64,000 nucleotides of DNA from Deltaproteobacteria bacterium (GCA_022601195.1 JAHZIX010000045.1:62001-126000); one strand, 5' to 3'. Positions 1 through 9,783 are shown, counted from the first letter of the stretch. Program-made: numbers and translations. The notes: a model not told the origin generated them from the letters alone.

Positions 1-3000
1 GGTGGCGCGCCAAAGCGATCCGCCAACTCCGCCAGTAGATCATCCTGGGGTTCCTCGGAAGAAGCGATGCGTCGGTAGATTTCCATTCGTAGATTGGCGT
101 CGGAAACGTATTGCTCCGGGATCGACATAGAAACCGGAAGGTCGATGGCTGTGGATGGGCCTTCGCTCACATCCTCGCCCCGCAGCTCCCTCACCGAGCT
201 CTCCAGCATCTTGAGGTAGGTTTCGATACCAACGGCGGCGATGTGGCCGCTTTGCTCCGTTCCCAACAAATTTCCGGCACCACGTATTTCCAAGTCCCGA
301 GCTGCAATTCGGAACCCGGCTCCGAGGTCCGAAAACTCGCGGATCGCAGACAAGCGCTTGCGGGCTGTCTCCGACGGGACCCGATCCGCAGGAATCAGTA
401 GGTAGCAATAGGCCAGCTGGTTGCTACGCCCGACCCGACCCCGCAACTGGTAGAGCTGGGCCAGGCCGAAACGATCGGCATTGTTCACGATCATGGTGTT
501 CACGTTGGGAATATCAATTCCGTTTTCGATGATCGTGGTGGCCAACAGCACGTCGTACTCGCCAGCAGTAAAGGCGTGCATGCGCTTCGACAGCTCCTGC
601 TCCTCCAACTGACCGTGCCCGACGGTGATCCTCGCCGTGGGCACCAACTCTCGCAGGTAAGACTGCATGCCTTCGATGGTCTCGACCCGGTTGTAGACGA
701 AATACACCTGGCCTCCCCGTTCGAGCTCGAACTCGATGGCTTCTCGAATCAAGTCAGCGGTGAAGGGGAGAATGGCCGTTTCCACCGCCATGCGATCTTT
801 CGGTGGAGTTTCGATGACGGAAAGATCCCTCACTCCAGCCAAGGACAGCTGGAGAGTCCTCGGCACCGGCGTCGCCGACATCGCCAACACGTGGACGTCT
901 TTCTTGAGCTGCTTGAGGCGCTCCTTTTGAGCCACCCCAAAACGCTGCTCCTCGTCGACGATCATCAACCCCAAGTTGGCGAATTTCAGCTTCTTGGAAA
1001 GAATCCGGTGAGTGCCAATCAGCACGTCGATCTTGTCGGCGGCCAGTTTCTCGGCAATCTCCTTGACCTGAGCCGGAGTCCGAAATCGAGAAATCATTTC
1101 GATCTGTACCGGAAAATCCGCGAATCTCCGCTGGAAGGTCTCCAAGTGTTGGTCCGCCAGAATCGTCGTCGGCGCCAGCACGGCCACCTGGTAGCCAGCG
1201 TCCACCGCCTTGAAAGCGGCTCTCATGGCGACCTCCGTCTTGCCATAGCCCACGTCGCCACAAAGCAACCGGTCCATGGGCAGCTCCCCTTGGAGGTCTT
1301 TTTTGATGGTGACGATGGCCTCGAGCTGATCCTCGGTCTCTTCGAATTCGAAGGCCGCTTCGAACTGTCCGACTAGGTCACTGTCCGCCGCCATGCGAGG
1401 AGCCCGAGCCAGCTGCCGCTCGGCATAGAGCTTCAACAGCTCCCCGGCCATGTCTCGAAGGCTCTTGCGTACCTTTTGCTTGGTTCGATTCCATGAGGTA
1501 CCACCCAGAGCATCCAGGCGGGGGGCGACCCCTTCTATTCCACTGTACTTTTGAACCTGGTCGAGACGAGAGAGCGGTAAGAGCAGCGTTTTTCCGCTCT
1601 TATAGACAATCTCCATGACTTCGACCCCGCCGGAAGCGGGGGCCGCAGCGGATCGTAGAGCCGGGGGTAGGCCGGGCTGCGGCTCCACCTCCCCTCCCAT
1701 GACTCGGAGGCTAACGAACTGACCGATCCCATGGTCCGAGTGCACGACGTAGTCACCGACCTTGAGATCCCTCATGCCGGCGATGAAGGGCCCTAGCTTC
1801 GACTTCCCTCGTCGGGCAATCGGGGCCAGTCGCCCGAATAACTGGTGCTCGCTATAGACCGACAGACCGGCACAGGGAATGCGGAACCCCCGCTGCAGAT
1901 GACCTTCTGCCAGCTGGACACCGGCGTCGTCATCCAGGGACAGCTCGCGCGCCTCCAGGAGCTCCCGAAGGCGGTCCCGGTGGCGAGCATCCACCACCAC
2001 GATGGGCAGCTCTCCGCGAGCCCGCACCGTCGCCACCTCCGAAGGGAACCTCGGTAGATGCCCTTGAAAGCTCTCGGTGGTCGTGGCAGCGAAGTCGATG
2101 ACCTGCCCGCCCGTCGCACCGACTTCTGAATCCGCTCCCAGCCCGACTCCGGAACCGGCAGCCACTCCAATGCCGAGGGATCGAACCCGAATCTCCGCAC
2201 TTTCCAATATGGCAGTGACCTCGGCCAGAGGAATCTCTAGCTCTTCCGGCGGTGGGCTCAGGCGAGCCTGGCTCAGGCGGAGCTCGAATTCCGTGTTGAG
2301 AGTCTCTGCGTGATGCTCGGCCTCGTCCAAAAGGGCTGTGGGGTCTACCGCCACGACGAAGGGCTGGGTCAGCAACTTGTTGAGCGCGGTGGTGTGAGGT
2401 GCCATCAAAGGCAGAAAATTCTCCCACCCCGGAAACCGACCCGTTTCGGTCAGCTGGCGAATCAAATCGGAGTTGTGAGTCCCTATTTCCGGCCCGCTGA
2501 TTTCGCTCATCAACTGGCCGAGAACCGAGGCCTCCTCGAGACCCGCGGGAAACAACCCCAAGGGCAGAACTCGGAGTTTGTCTATCCGTTCCTCAGAGCG
2601 CTGAGTGGTCGGATCGAAACTACGGATGGACTCCACCGTGTCGCCGAATAGATCGAGGCGAACGGGCCGATTCCTACCTGGCGGGAAAAGGTCGAACACC
2701 CCACCTCGGACCGCCAACTCCCCGACTTCGGAGACGAGGTCGGTGCGACGATAGCCGAAACGCACCAGATGCCGCAGCAACTCCTCCATCAGGAGGTCGG
2801 AGCCAGCCTCCAACTCGACGATCGCCGAAAGGAAGTCCTGCTTTCCGGGAAGACGCCGAAACAAAGCCCTCGGGGTACACACGACGGCCCCCACCTTTCC
2901 CCGCAGTACCTCGTCCAAGGCGACCGACTCTTGAGCCCGGACCATCAAGGACGTTTCCGCCTCCTGATAAGGCGTCAGGGAAGGGGCGGGAAAGTAAGTG

Positions 3001-3233
3001 GCCGAGTCCTCGGCGGAAAAAAGCTTTACCGCCTCCACCCAAGCCAGAGCGTCCGACTCCCGGGGCACGACGACGAGAAGGGAACCACCCTGGTCCTGAC
3101 GCAGTAGGCTCAACACCCAGGCCGCGGCGGGCAAAGGGAGACGAACCACGTCTCCCCCGGTCGCCACCAAGGCTCGATAGGGCGCACTGCTACGCAGCGT
3201 CCGGGCGAATCGATCCCACACGCGAAGGTCCAT
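1..3233 (-). CDS. mfd: Transcription-repair coupling factor Mfd (3' end outside window)
   Basis: Mfd is the ATP-dependent translocase that removes RNA polymerase stalled at DNA lesions and recruits UvrA. About 1077 codons run without a stop from an ATG at 3233 to the left edge, so the C-terminus is missing. The order is typical: a UvrB-like N-terminal region (ELAVRGGVFDLFPPG near 2730-2680), an RNA-polymerase-interaction segment (VGDYVVHSDHGIG, about residue 490), Walker A GDVGYGKT (residues 659-666), the DEEQ box (760-763), the SATPVPRT motif and the RDLEIRGAGNLLG segment near 270-310. The visible end has just entered the C-terminal TRCF domain. No frameshift is seen. The gene diverges from the antiporter at 3340. 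Confidence 0.97.
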   Translation of the reverse strand, partial: MDLRVWDRFARTLRSSAPYRALVATGGDVVRLPLPAAAWVLSLLRQDQGGSLLVVVPRESDALAWVEAVKLFSAEDSATYFPAPSLTPYQEAETSLMVRAQESVALDEVLRGKVGAVVCTPRALFRRLPGKQDFLSAIVELEAGSDLLMEELLRHLVRFGYRRTDLVSEVGELAVRGGVFDLFPPGRNRPVRLDLFGDTVESIRSFDPTTQRSEERIDKLRVLPLGLFPAGLEEASVLGQLMSEISGPEIGTHNSDLIRQLTETGRFPGWENFLPLMAPHTTALNKLLTQPFVVAVDPTALLDEAEHHAETLNTEFELRLSQARLSPPPEELEIPLAEVTAILESAEIRVRSLGIGVAAGSGVGLGADSEVGATGGQVIDFAATTTESFQGHLPRFPSEVATVRARGELPIVVVDARHRDRLRELLEARELSLDDDAGVQLAEGHLQRGFRIPCAGLSVYSEHQLFGRLAPIARRGKSKLGPFIAGMRDLKVGDYVVHSDHGIGQFVSLRVMGGEVEPQPGLPPALRSAAAPASGGVEVMEIVYKSGKTLLLPLSRLDQVQKYSGIEGVAPRLDALGGTSWNRTKQKVRKSLRDMAGELLKLYAERQLARAPRMAADSDLVGQFEAAFEFEETEDQLEAIVTIKKDLQGELPMDRLLCGDVGYGKTEVAMRAAFKAVDAGYQVAVLAPTTILADQHLETFQRRFADFPVQIEMISRFRTPAQVKEIAEKLAADKIDVLIGTHRILSKKLKFANLGLMIVDEEQRFGVAQKERLKQLKKDVHVLAMSATPVPRTLQLSLAGVRDLSVIETPPKDRMAVETAILPFTADLIREAIEFELERGGQVYFVYNRVETIEGMQSYLRELVPTARITVGHGQLEEQELSKRMHAFTAGEYDVLLATTIIENGIDIPNVNTMIVNNADRFGLAQLYQLRGRVGRSNQLAYCYLLIPADRVPSETARKRLSAIREFSDLGAGFRIAARDLEIRGAGNLLGTEQSGHIAAVGIETYLKMLESSVRELRGEDVSEGPSTAIDLPVSMSIPEQYVSDANLRMEIYRRIASSEEPQDDLLAELADRFGAP

Positions 3234-3268
3234 AAGAGACCAGTCTACCTGAATCAGGGCCCTTGGCT

Positions 3269-3297
3269 CTTACCGTTGGCCAACTGGGTGGTAAGAT
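3269..3297. promoter_or_regulatory. Inverted repeat in the mfd/antiporter divergent spacer
   Basis: The 106-bp spacer holds a perfect 10-bp palindrome, GTTGGCCAAC (3275-3284), nested inside CTTACC (3269-3274) and GGTAAG (3290-3295). TAAGAT at 3292-3297 could be a -10 element for the plus-strand antiporter, but no good -35 lies at the right distance. It may be an operator; this is inference from symmetry only. Confidence 0.3.
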
Positions 3298-3339
3298 GCG
3301 CCAGCCTTTAGCAGCCAGAAATTGAGGGGAGATCGAAGA

Positions 3340-4905
3340 ATGCGTCGCGCTTGCATTGCTATCGCCCTGCTGGCGGCGGTGATGATCTTCCGGTCAGGAG
3401 ATGCCCAAGAGACTCACCCCTCCCCGGCAAGTCCTACGGAACACCCTGCAGCAGCTCCATCGACGGGCACCGAGCATCCCTCGGAGTCAGAGACGGCAAC
3501 GTCTGTTGTCGCCGTTCCTTCCCATGGTCCCCAAGAGGTTCATGACCCTGACGGAGAACACTCCTCTAGGGGAAACCCCGAGGAGGGAGATCACAGCACA
3601 GAGAGTCACGGTGAAGAAGGACACGGTGAAGAGGGACACGGCGGAGGGGATCACGCAGGAAATGGCCACGCGAGCCCAGTCACTCCCGTTCTCTTCGGCC
3701 TGGTGATCATTCTGGTGGGAGCCAAGCTGTTTGGAGAGCTTTTCGAACGAGTGGCTCAGCCAGCTGTACTTGGAGAGTTGATCTTCGGAGTGCTGATGGG
3801 CAACCTGGTTCTCCTGGGTTTCGACCATCTGGCTTTCATCAGCAGCAACGAAGGCATCGCGATCCTCGCTGAGATAGGTGTCATTTTGCTGCTCTTCGAA
3901 GTCGGGCTGGAATCGAATATCCGAGAGATGCTCTCTGTGGGACCTTCCAGTCTTCTGGTCGCCGTCCTCGGGATCATCTGCCCCTTTTGCTTAGGTTGGG
4001 GGCTGTCCTACTTTCTGCTGCCGGAGTTGAACATCCTAGTACACGTGTTCGTCGGCGCTACGTTGTGCGCGACGAGTGTGGGTATCACCGCGCGGGTCCT
4101 GGCGGATCTCGGCAAGCTGCAATCCCGCGAAACCAAGGTGATTCTAGGTGCCGCCGTTATCGACGATGTTCTCGGTCTGGTCATCTTGGCGGTTGTTCAA
4201 GGAGCCATCGTGGCCAGTGGCACCGGTGAAGCCTTGGCTGCCAGCAGTATCGTTGCGATCATTGTCAAAGCCCTGGTTTTTCTGGTCGGTGCCCTGGTGC
4301 TAGGCGGGTGGCTGTCCCCTCGCCTTTTCAACTTGGCCACCGCTTTGAGAATTCGCGGAGTGCTGCTGGCCCTCTGCCTGGCCTTTTGCTTTCTCCTTTC
4401 CTATCTGGCCAACCTCATTAGCCTGGCACCCATCGTCGGCGCTTTCGCTGCAGGCCTGATTCTCGACGAAGTGCATTACAAAGGGTTGATCGCGAAGGGT
4501 GAGCACCCTCTGGAAGAACTGCTCCACCCCATCAACGCCTTCCTTGTTCCGGTGTTTTTCGTTCTCATGGGTACCAAGGTCGACCTCTCTACCTTTGCGG
4601 CGGAAGGAGTCCTGGTCTTCGCCCTGCTCCTCTCCTTGGTCGCTGTAGTCGGCAAGATGATCTGTGCCCTCGGAGTCCTTGAAAAGGGCTTGGATCGCAT
4701 TTCCATTGCCGTGGGCATGGTGCCCCGGGGCGAGGTCGGCTTGATCTTCGCGGCAGTCGGGGCCAGCCTAACTCTCAACGGCAAACCGGTGATGAACGAC
4801 TCGGTGCTGTCGGCGGTCGTCATTATGGTCATCATCACCACCTTGATGACGCCACCGGCCTTGAAAGCTACTCTGGCCCGTGCGGACCGGTTGCGAGGGG
4901 AGTGA
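3340..4905 (+). CDS. CPA2-family cation/proton antiporter with His-rich N-terminal extension
   Basis: This is an inner-membrane monovalent cation:proton antiporter of the CPA2 (KefB-type) family, exchanging Na+ or K+ for H+. The ATG at 3340 is preferred over an in-frame TTG at 3322 because GGGGAG lies just before it. The protein has 521 residues. Residues 1-23 look like a signal sequence. Residues about 24-112 are polar, acidic and rich in histidine, with two exact HGEEG units (90-99). Residues about 114-521 form the membrane domain of some 12-13 helices, with the family's GE(L/I)(I/L)FGVLMG, EVGLE and PRGEVGLI segments. No TrkA-N/RCK domain follows. The His-rich part would face the periplasm if the signal is cleaved, and could bind metal; that is inference. 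The ion is not determined. Confidence 0.9.
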   Translation: MRRACIAIALLAAVMIFRSGDAQETHPSPASPTEHPAAAPSTGTEHPSESETATSVVAVPSHGPQEVHDPDGEHSSRGNPEEGDHSTESHGEEGHGEEGHGGGDHAGNGHASPVTPVLFGLVIILVGAKLFGELFERVAQPAVLGELIFGVLMGNLVLLGFDHLAFISSNEGIAILAEIGVILLLFEVGLESNIREMLSVGPSSLLVAVLGIICPFCLGWGLSYFLLPELNILVHVFVGATLCATSVGITARVLADLGKLQSRETKVILGAAVIDDVLGLVILAVVQGAIVASGTGEALAASSIVAIIVKALVFLVGALVLGGWLSPRLFNLATALRIRGVLLALCLAFCFLLSYLANLISLAPIVGAFAAGLILDEVHYKGLIAKGEHPLEELLHPINAFLVPVFFVLMGTKVDLSTFAAEGVLVFALLLSLVAVVGKMICALGVLEKGLDRISIAVGMVPRGEVGLIFAAVGASLTLNGKPVMNDSVLSAVVIMVIITTLMTPPALKATLARADRLRGE

Positions 4906-4979
4906 CCTCCCAAACCCTTTGCTCGACTAGAGGGGCGATCAGATCCGCGACTGGAGGAAGGAGCCCACTCGGAGCAGCA

Positions 4980-5330
4980 CTATTGGGGCCCGGGATCCGT
5001 TGGCGAGTCGGCGGTAAGAGTCTCCTCCCCATCTTCCGGCAATAGGATCAGGACATCTCCGGGAAACGCAAGGCCAAGATCCTCGCGGGCGTGACGCTCC
5101 AGGGTGTGGGGGTCGTTTCGAAGTTGCTCGATGCGGTTTTCCAGTAACTCGATGCGTTGCCGGGCATCCTCGATACTCTGTTCCAAATCCTCCACTCTCT
5201 GCCGAGACACGGCGAGGTCTCGATAACTCTTGACCCCGCCCAACCCGAGAAGGAAGAGCAGAAACAGCACCGTAGCCCCCAGTACGGGCCGCAATGACTT
5301 CTGAGCCTGGGGAGGCTTGGAAACGCTCAC
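4980..5330 (-). CDS. ftsB: FtsB/DivIC-type septum formation initiator
   Basis: This is a small bitopic division protein that in other bacteria joins FtsL and FtsQ at the septum. A short basic N-terminus is followed by one transmembrane helix (about residues 14-31) and a long coiled coil rich in L, E, R and Q (about 36-75). The FtsB-like ARE(D/E)LG(L/M) segment comes after it. The eno-ftsB order is widely conserved. A GTG at 5330 gives a 4-bp GTGA overlap with the eno stop, so I chose it; a TTG three codons upstream is possible. The pair is probably translationally coupled. Confidence 0.88.
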   Translation of the reverse strand: MSVSKPPQAQKSLRPVLGATVLFLLFLLGLGGVKSYRDLAVSRQRVEDLEQSIEDARQRIELLENRIEQLRNDPHTLERHAREDLGLAFPGDVLILLPEDGEETLTADSPTDPGPQ

Positions 5331-6628
5331 CCGGTCCAACGCGGAAACGCCGAGGCCCCAGGATAGGAGGCTGCCGTTTCGAGCTCTTCCTCGATGCGCA
5401 GGAGGCGGTTGTATTTCGCCACCCGATCACTGCGGCAAGGTGCTCCGGTCTTGATCTGACCAGCCCGGGTAGCTACAGCGAGGTCAGCGATGGTCGTGTC
5501 CTCGGTCTCACCGGACCGGTGGGAGATGACGTTGGAATAGCCGTGAGCCTTGGCTAACTCCACCGCCGCCAGGGTCTCAGACAGAGTTCCGATTTGGTTT
5601 ACCTTGACCAGCAGGGAGTTGGCCAACCCCTCCTGAATCCCCTGGGCGAGAATCTTGGGGTTGGTGACAAAAAGGTCGTCGCCGACCAATTGCACCTTCG
5701 CCCCAAGAGCCTCGGTGAGGGTCTTCCAGCCGGGCCAATCGTCTTCTGCCAGGCCATCTTCGATGGACACCAAGGGATAGTTGTCCACCCAGTTTTGGTA
5801 GATAGCCGTGAGATCTCCGCTGGAAAGGCCGCTGCGCCCTTCCCCTGCCAAAGCGTAGGTCACGACATCCCCGTCGCGCTTCTCCACCAGCTCGCTGGCA
5901 GCAACATCCAGGGCCAACGCCACCTGGCGGCCTGGCTCGTAGCCGGCTTTTTCGATACCTTCCACCAACAGATCGAGGGCTTCCCGATTGTTCTTGAGGT
6001 TGGGTGCGAAGCCACCTTCATCCCCCACCGCAGTCGTCATTCCGCGATCTTTCAGCACCTTCTTCAGACCATGGTAGATCTCTACCCCAGCCCGCAGCCC
6101 CTCGGAAAAAGTGTCGAACCCGATAGGCACCAGCATGAACTCCTGAATGTCCACGGAATTGTCTGCATGGGCTCCACCATTGAGCACGTTGAGTAGCGGA
6201 ATCGGCAGAACCGTAGCTCCGGTCCCTCCCAGGTAGCGGTAAAGGGGCAGGCCGGCGCATTCCGCTGCGGCCTTGGCAACCGCCAGCGAAACCCCAAGCA
6301 GCGCGTTGGCGCCCAGCTCACTCTTGGTTTCGCTTCCATCCAAGCGAATCAGCATTTGGTCAATGAGGGCTTGCTCACGGGAGTCGGAGCCCTTCAATTC
6401 GGCAGCAATGACTTCATTGACATTGTCCACCGCTCGGGTGACTCCCTTTCCCAGATAGCGCTCTTCTCCGTCTCGTAGCTCCAACGCTTCACGAGCCCCC
6501 GTAGAGGCTCCCGACGGAACCGCCGCGCGACCCCAGGAACCATCCCCGAGAATACAGTCGACTTCTAGGGTCGGATTTCCCCGGGAATCCAAGATCTCTC
6601 TCGCTGTGATCTCTTCGATGGCAAACAT
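5327..6628 (-). CDS. eno: Enolase (phosphopyruvate hydratase)
   Basis: Enolase interconverts 2-phosphoglycerate and phosphoenolpyruvate in glycolysis. The 433 residues match the family length. The N-terminus (AREILDSRGNPTLEVD), the GGAHADNSVDIQEFM segment, the signature LLVKVNQIGTLSET and the SHRSGETED substrate-binding loop are all present. The ATG at 6628 has an AGGAGGG ribosome site a few bases upstream. The stop overlaps the ftsB start. Confidence 0.98.
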   Translation of the reverse strand: MFAIEEITAREILDSRGNPTLEVDCILGDGSWGRAAVPSGASTGAREALELRDGEERYLGKGVTRAVDNVNEVIAAELKGSDSREQALIDQMLIRLDGSETKSELGANALLGVSLAVAKAAAECAGLPLYRYLGGTGATVLPIPLLNVLNGGAHADNSVDIQEFMLVPIGFDTFSEGLRAGVEIYHGLKKVLKDRGMTTAVGDEGGFAPNLKNNREALDLLVEGIEKAGYEPGRQVALALDVAASELVEKRDGDVVTYALAGEGRSGLSSGDLTAIYQNWVDNYPLVSIEDGLAEDDWPGWKTLTEALGAKVQLVGDDLFVTNPKILAQGIQEGLANSLLVKVNQIGTLSETLAAVELAKAHGYSNVISHRSGETEDTTIADLAVATRAGQIKTGAPCRSDRVAKYNRLLRIEEELETAASYPGASAFPRWTG

Positions 6629-6847
6629 TCAGCCCTCCTGGCCGAGGCATGAGCCCTTCGCGATCCATTTTTGGAACGGTGCGAAGGATCTACATTTTTC
6701 TAACTGCGGTTTCTGAATCTCACTTCCCCGTGAATCGTATCCCGTGACCCGATCCAGGTCCAAGATCCGCCACGGGGAAACGGGAATCCTGATGCTTCAC
6801 TGCAGGCAAGAGAAGGGATATCCGCCTGTGGTGATACTCTCCGCGCC

Positions 6848-8809
6848 ATGTCGGCATCCCATGGCTGGTCCTTTGTAGACCAGGAGCGCAAGAGAGAGAT
6901 CATTGAAGCCGTGCGCAGCGGCTCGGCCACCCGCGGCCCGGTTCATGTGGAATTGGACCTCACCGACCGGTGTAACGTCGCCTGCTATTTCTGCAACCAG
7001 ATGGATGTCCGCACCAAGGAATCCCTACCCCTGGACCAAGTCGACGCCATGCTCGACGAGTTGGCGGACGGTGGCCTCAAGTCGGTGCGACTCTCCGGTG
7101 GTGGCGATCCGCTGATGTATAAGCACTTTGGAGCGGTGCAGGACACCTTGGCTCGTCGCGGGGTGGTGATCGACAACCTCACCACCAACGGCGCGCTGTT
7201 GACCGCTGAGGTATCGGAAAAGCTGGTACACCACGAGGCTCGGGAGGTCATCTTCTCCCTCAACGCCGCGGACGCTCGGGACTACCAGCGCATGATGAAG
7301 GTCAAGGGCAAGATCTTCGACGATGTCGTGTCCAACATACGCACCCTGGTGGAGCTCCGCGGCGACAACCCAAAACCAACTATCTTCGTTCAGTTTCTCC
7401 TCGACCCGGAGAATTACCGCGAGCTGCCCAAGATGTACGAGCTTGGCCGCTCCCTTGGGGTGGATCGCATCACTCTCAACGCGGTGTTGGAGATTCCCCT
7501 CGAACGGTTGGGCAAAGAATCTCTGTTAGGGCCCAACGATCACCCCTTGGTTCGCCCCTACCTGGAGCCGGTGCTACGAGCCGACCGGGAGGCCGGTCTG
7601 ATGCAGATCTCCTTCCCCTGGCCTCAGTGGAATGAGATGGTCGATGAGCTACGGCAGGATCTCACCATCGCTCCGGAGAACCCCTTCCCCTCTGGAAGCT
7701 CCTTCGAAGAAAAGAATGGCCACTGTTTTTTTGGCTGGTACACGGCCGCCATCCGGGGCACCGGCGAAATGTACCCTTGCTGCATGCTCATGAGCCCCGA
7801 CTACAAACCCCTGGGCAATGCCCTGGAGGGGGGAGTCCGCAAACAATGGCTCGGCGAGGGCTTCACCCGGCTGCGGCAGGACATGAGGGAGGTCTTCCTC
7901 ACCGGTGGCCGCATTTTCGACCGAGAGAGCCGCCTGCCAACCCTCAAGAACCAATGCATCGAAGCCCACAAATGCGGATTGAAGAACATGTATTTCCGCG
8001 GTGACGAGCAGTTCTACCAAGAGCTGGGAGAAGCCATGGAAGACGCGCGCGGGAAAGAAGCCCGCTGGATCGGCGCGCCCCGACAAATGGCTCGAGCCGC
8101 CGAAATTTTTACCTACCGGGCCTACCATGGCAGCCTCGTCCGAGGACGAGCACTACGAAAGAAACTCCTTCGAGCTGGAAACAAGATCATGCCCAAAACA
8201 GAGCAACGCCCTCGCCTACACGTCGGTTGTGGAGACAAACACCTGGACGGTTGGATCAATATCGATCAACAAAAATTGCCCGGAGTCGATGTCGTCGCCG
8301 ACGTCACCCGAGGCCTCAAGTACCGCAATGCGGAAGCCGTGTACGCCGAACATTTCCTCGAGCATCTCAAGATCCTCGATGTCCTCTCCTTTTTTCAGGA
8401 ATGCCACCGGGCCCTGGCGGACGACGGAGTCCTGCGCCTGTCCACTCCGAACCTCGAATGGGTGTGGGTGACCCACTACCACTTGGAAGCGGAAGACGAC
8501 GACAAGGCGGGTATGGCGATCAACATCAACCGCGCCTTCCACGGCTGGGAACATCAATTCCTGTGGAATCGGCAGATGCTGACCATCGCGCTGACCGCTT
8601 GCGGCTTCACCGATCTCACCTGGCCCCGCTACGGCGAAAGTCAACGCCTTATTCTTCGCGGCCTCGAACGCCACGAAACTTACGAAGACAACCCGGAACT
8701 CCCCCACGTATTGATCGTGGAAGGCTCCAAGGGTGAGCCCCAGCCAGAGCTATTGACGCAGCTCAAGGCGCGGATTCAGGATAATTTCCTGAACCACATG
8801 CGAGGATGA
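6848..8809 (+). CDS. Radical SAM/SPASM-like protein fused to a class I SAM methyltransferase
   Basis: This 653-residue protein has two enzyme modules. The N-terminal half is a radical SAM domain with the CxxxCxxC cluster motif at C42, C46 and C49 (RCNVACYFC) and a downstream RLSGGGDPL segment. It continues into a SPASM-like auxiliary region with CFFGW, YPCCML, a GN motif and NQCIEAHKC, suggesting an extra iron-sulfur cluster. The C-terminal part (about residues 455-620) carries a Rossmann methyltransferase motif, LHVGCGD, followed by AEHFLEHL and LRLSTPN, as in type 11/COG4627-like methyltransferases. Both halves are intact and in one frame. The substrate is unknown and no precursor peptide gene is evident nearby. 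It diverges from eno. Confidence 0.85.
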   Translation: MSASHGWSFVDQERKREIIEAVRSGSATRGPVHVELDLTDRCNVACYFCNQMDVRTKESLPLDQVDAMLDELADGGLKSVRLSGGGDPLMYKHFGAVQDTLARRGVVIDNLTTNGALLTAEVSEKLVHHEAREVIFSLNAADARDYQRMMKVKGKIFDDVVSNIRTLVELRGDNPKPTIFVQFLLDPENYRELPKMYELGRSLGVDRITLNAVLEIPLERLGKESLLGPNDHPLVRPYLEPVLRADREAGLMQISFPWPQWNEMVDELRQDLTIAPENPFPSGSSFEEKNGHCFFGWYTAAIRGTGEMYPCCMLMSPDYKPLGNALEGGVRKQWLGEGFTRLRQDMREVFLTGGRIFDRESRLPTLKNQCIEAHKCGLKNMYFRGDEQFYQELGEAMEDARGKEARWIGAPRQMARAAEIFTYRAYHGSLVRGRALRKKLLRAGNKIMPKTEQRPRLHVGCGDKHLDGWINIDQQKLPGVDVVADVTRGLKYRNAEAVYAEHFLEHLKILDVLSFFQECHRALADDGVLRLSTPNLEWVWVTHYHLEAEDDDKAGMAININRAFHGWEHQFLWNRQMLTIALTACGFTDLTWPRYGESQRLILRGLERHETYEDNPELPHVLIVEGSKGEPQPELLTQLKARIQDNFLNHMRG

Positions 8810-8818
8810 ACCGGGGGG

Positions 8819-8872
8819 CTCTATCTTTGGACCCTGTCCCCGACCGATAGAGAAATGGAATAGAGAAATGGA
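8819..8872. repeat. Small inverted and tandem repeat between convergent genes
   Basis: ATAGAGAAATGGA occurs twice in direct tandem (8847-8859 and 8860-8872). The first copy also pairs with CTCTATC (8819-8825) through GATAGAG (8846-8852), giving a 7-bp stem with a 20-nt loop. It lies between the ends of two converging genes and may help terminate transcription, but has no U tract. Confidence 0.4.
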
Positions 8873-8921
8873 GCACCAACGGTCGCCGTTGCCATCACCT
8901 CTTCCAACCGAGCCTCTACCC

Positions 8922-9686
8922 TTACCCGGAAATGTAATTGACGGTCATCATGTAGTAGACAGAAATGGGCTCGCCGGCCTGACGAGCGGGCGCGAACTTC
9001 CAACTCCGCATCGTCTCGAGAGCGCTGTAGACCATCGTCAGCTCTCCCCGTGATTCGATGATGCGCGGGCCGTGTGGAGTTCCTGACTTATCGATGATGA
9101 ACTGCACGGAGATCTCCACCCTCTTCCCCTCCCCATACTTGGCCCGAGGAAATCTCGGGTTGGGGGTCCGGATCTTCTTTGGTGGCTTGATTTCCCCTTT
9201 TTCCAGATCTAGAACGACCTCATCTTTTTTCGGTGAGCTTTCGCCATGCTGCTGGCTCCCTCGGGCTGGGTTAGCCCTCAGCAAGGCTCCGGCAGCCCCA
9301 TAGGGCTCCAAATCCAGGCGATCGATATCGGGGAACAGCTGGAGGGCCACATGCCAGTGCCAGATGGCCTCGCTTTCCTGGCCAAGCTGTGCAGCAGCCA
9401 CCGCTCTCAGAACGATAGCGAAGGCCAGAGCCATCCCCGTATCCTCTCCGGAACGGATGCTATCCATCATCTCGTCCGCGAGATTCCGGGCATTCCTATA
9501 GGCTTTCTTGCTTTCCCCCGCGGTCACCTGAGATTCGATTATCTTGAGCCGAGCGCGCCACTGGCGAACGATACGCTCGCTTTGGACCTCAGCTCTTCTT
9601 TGCTCGAGGGGGTTCTTTTCAGGTGTTTGAGGCGACCCGGCCGCTGCGAAGGCAGAGAGAATTATCAGACAAACCCACCGCCTCAT
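8922..9686 (-). CDS. Secreted TonB C-terminal domain protein
   Basis: About 254 residues. A signal peptide (residues 1-18) is followed by a helical region (about 25-130) with TPR-like spacing. A basic, proline-containing linker leads to a TonB_C domain (about 160-254) with the usual pattern of FPRAKYGEG..VEISVQFIIDKSGTP..RIIES and W.FAPARQAGEPI. There is no N-terminal membrane anchor like that of true TonB. Such proteins are common in Acidobacteriota and are usually not energy transducers. The ATG at 9686 has GGAGG 7 bp upstream, so it is preferred over the GTG two codons earlier. Confidence 0.82.
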   Translation of the reverse strand: MRRWVCLIILSAFAAAGSPQTPEKNPLEQRRAEVQSERIVRQWRARLKIIESQVTAGESKKAYRNARNLADEMMDSIRSGEDTGMALAFAIVLRAVAAAQLGQESEAIWHWHVALQLFPDIDRLDLEPYGAAGALLRANPARGSQQHGESSPKKDEVVLDLEKGEIKPPKKIRTPNPRFPRAKYGEGKRVEISVQFIIDKSGTPHGPRIIESRGELTMVYSALETMRSWKFAPARQAGEPISVYYMMTVNYISG

Positions 9687-9783
9687 CGCCACACCTCCAG
9701 ACTGTATTGGAGAAATCTGACCTCCAGACAGAATACCAAACTGACTTTTCGGGGCCTTTACCTGGAGCAGCAGAGGACCCGGC

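Noticed and set aside
576..1376. Long plus-strand frames inside mfd
   Set aside because: They are antisense to clearly conserved Mfd motifs and have shadow-type composition.
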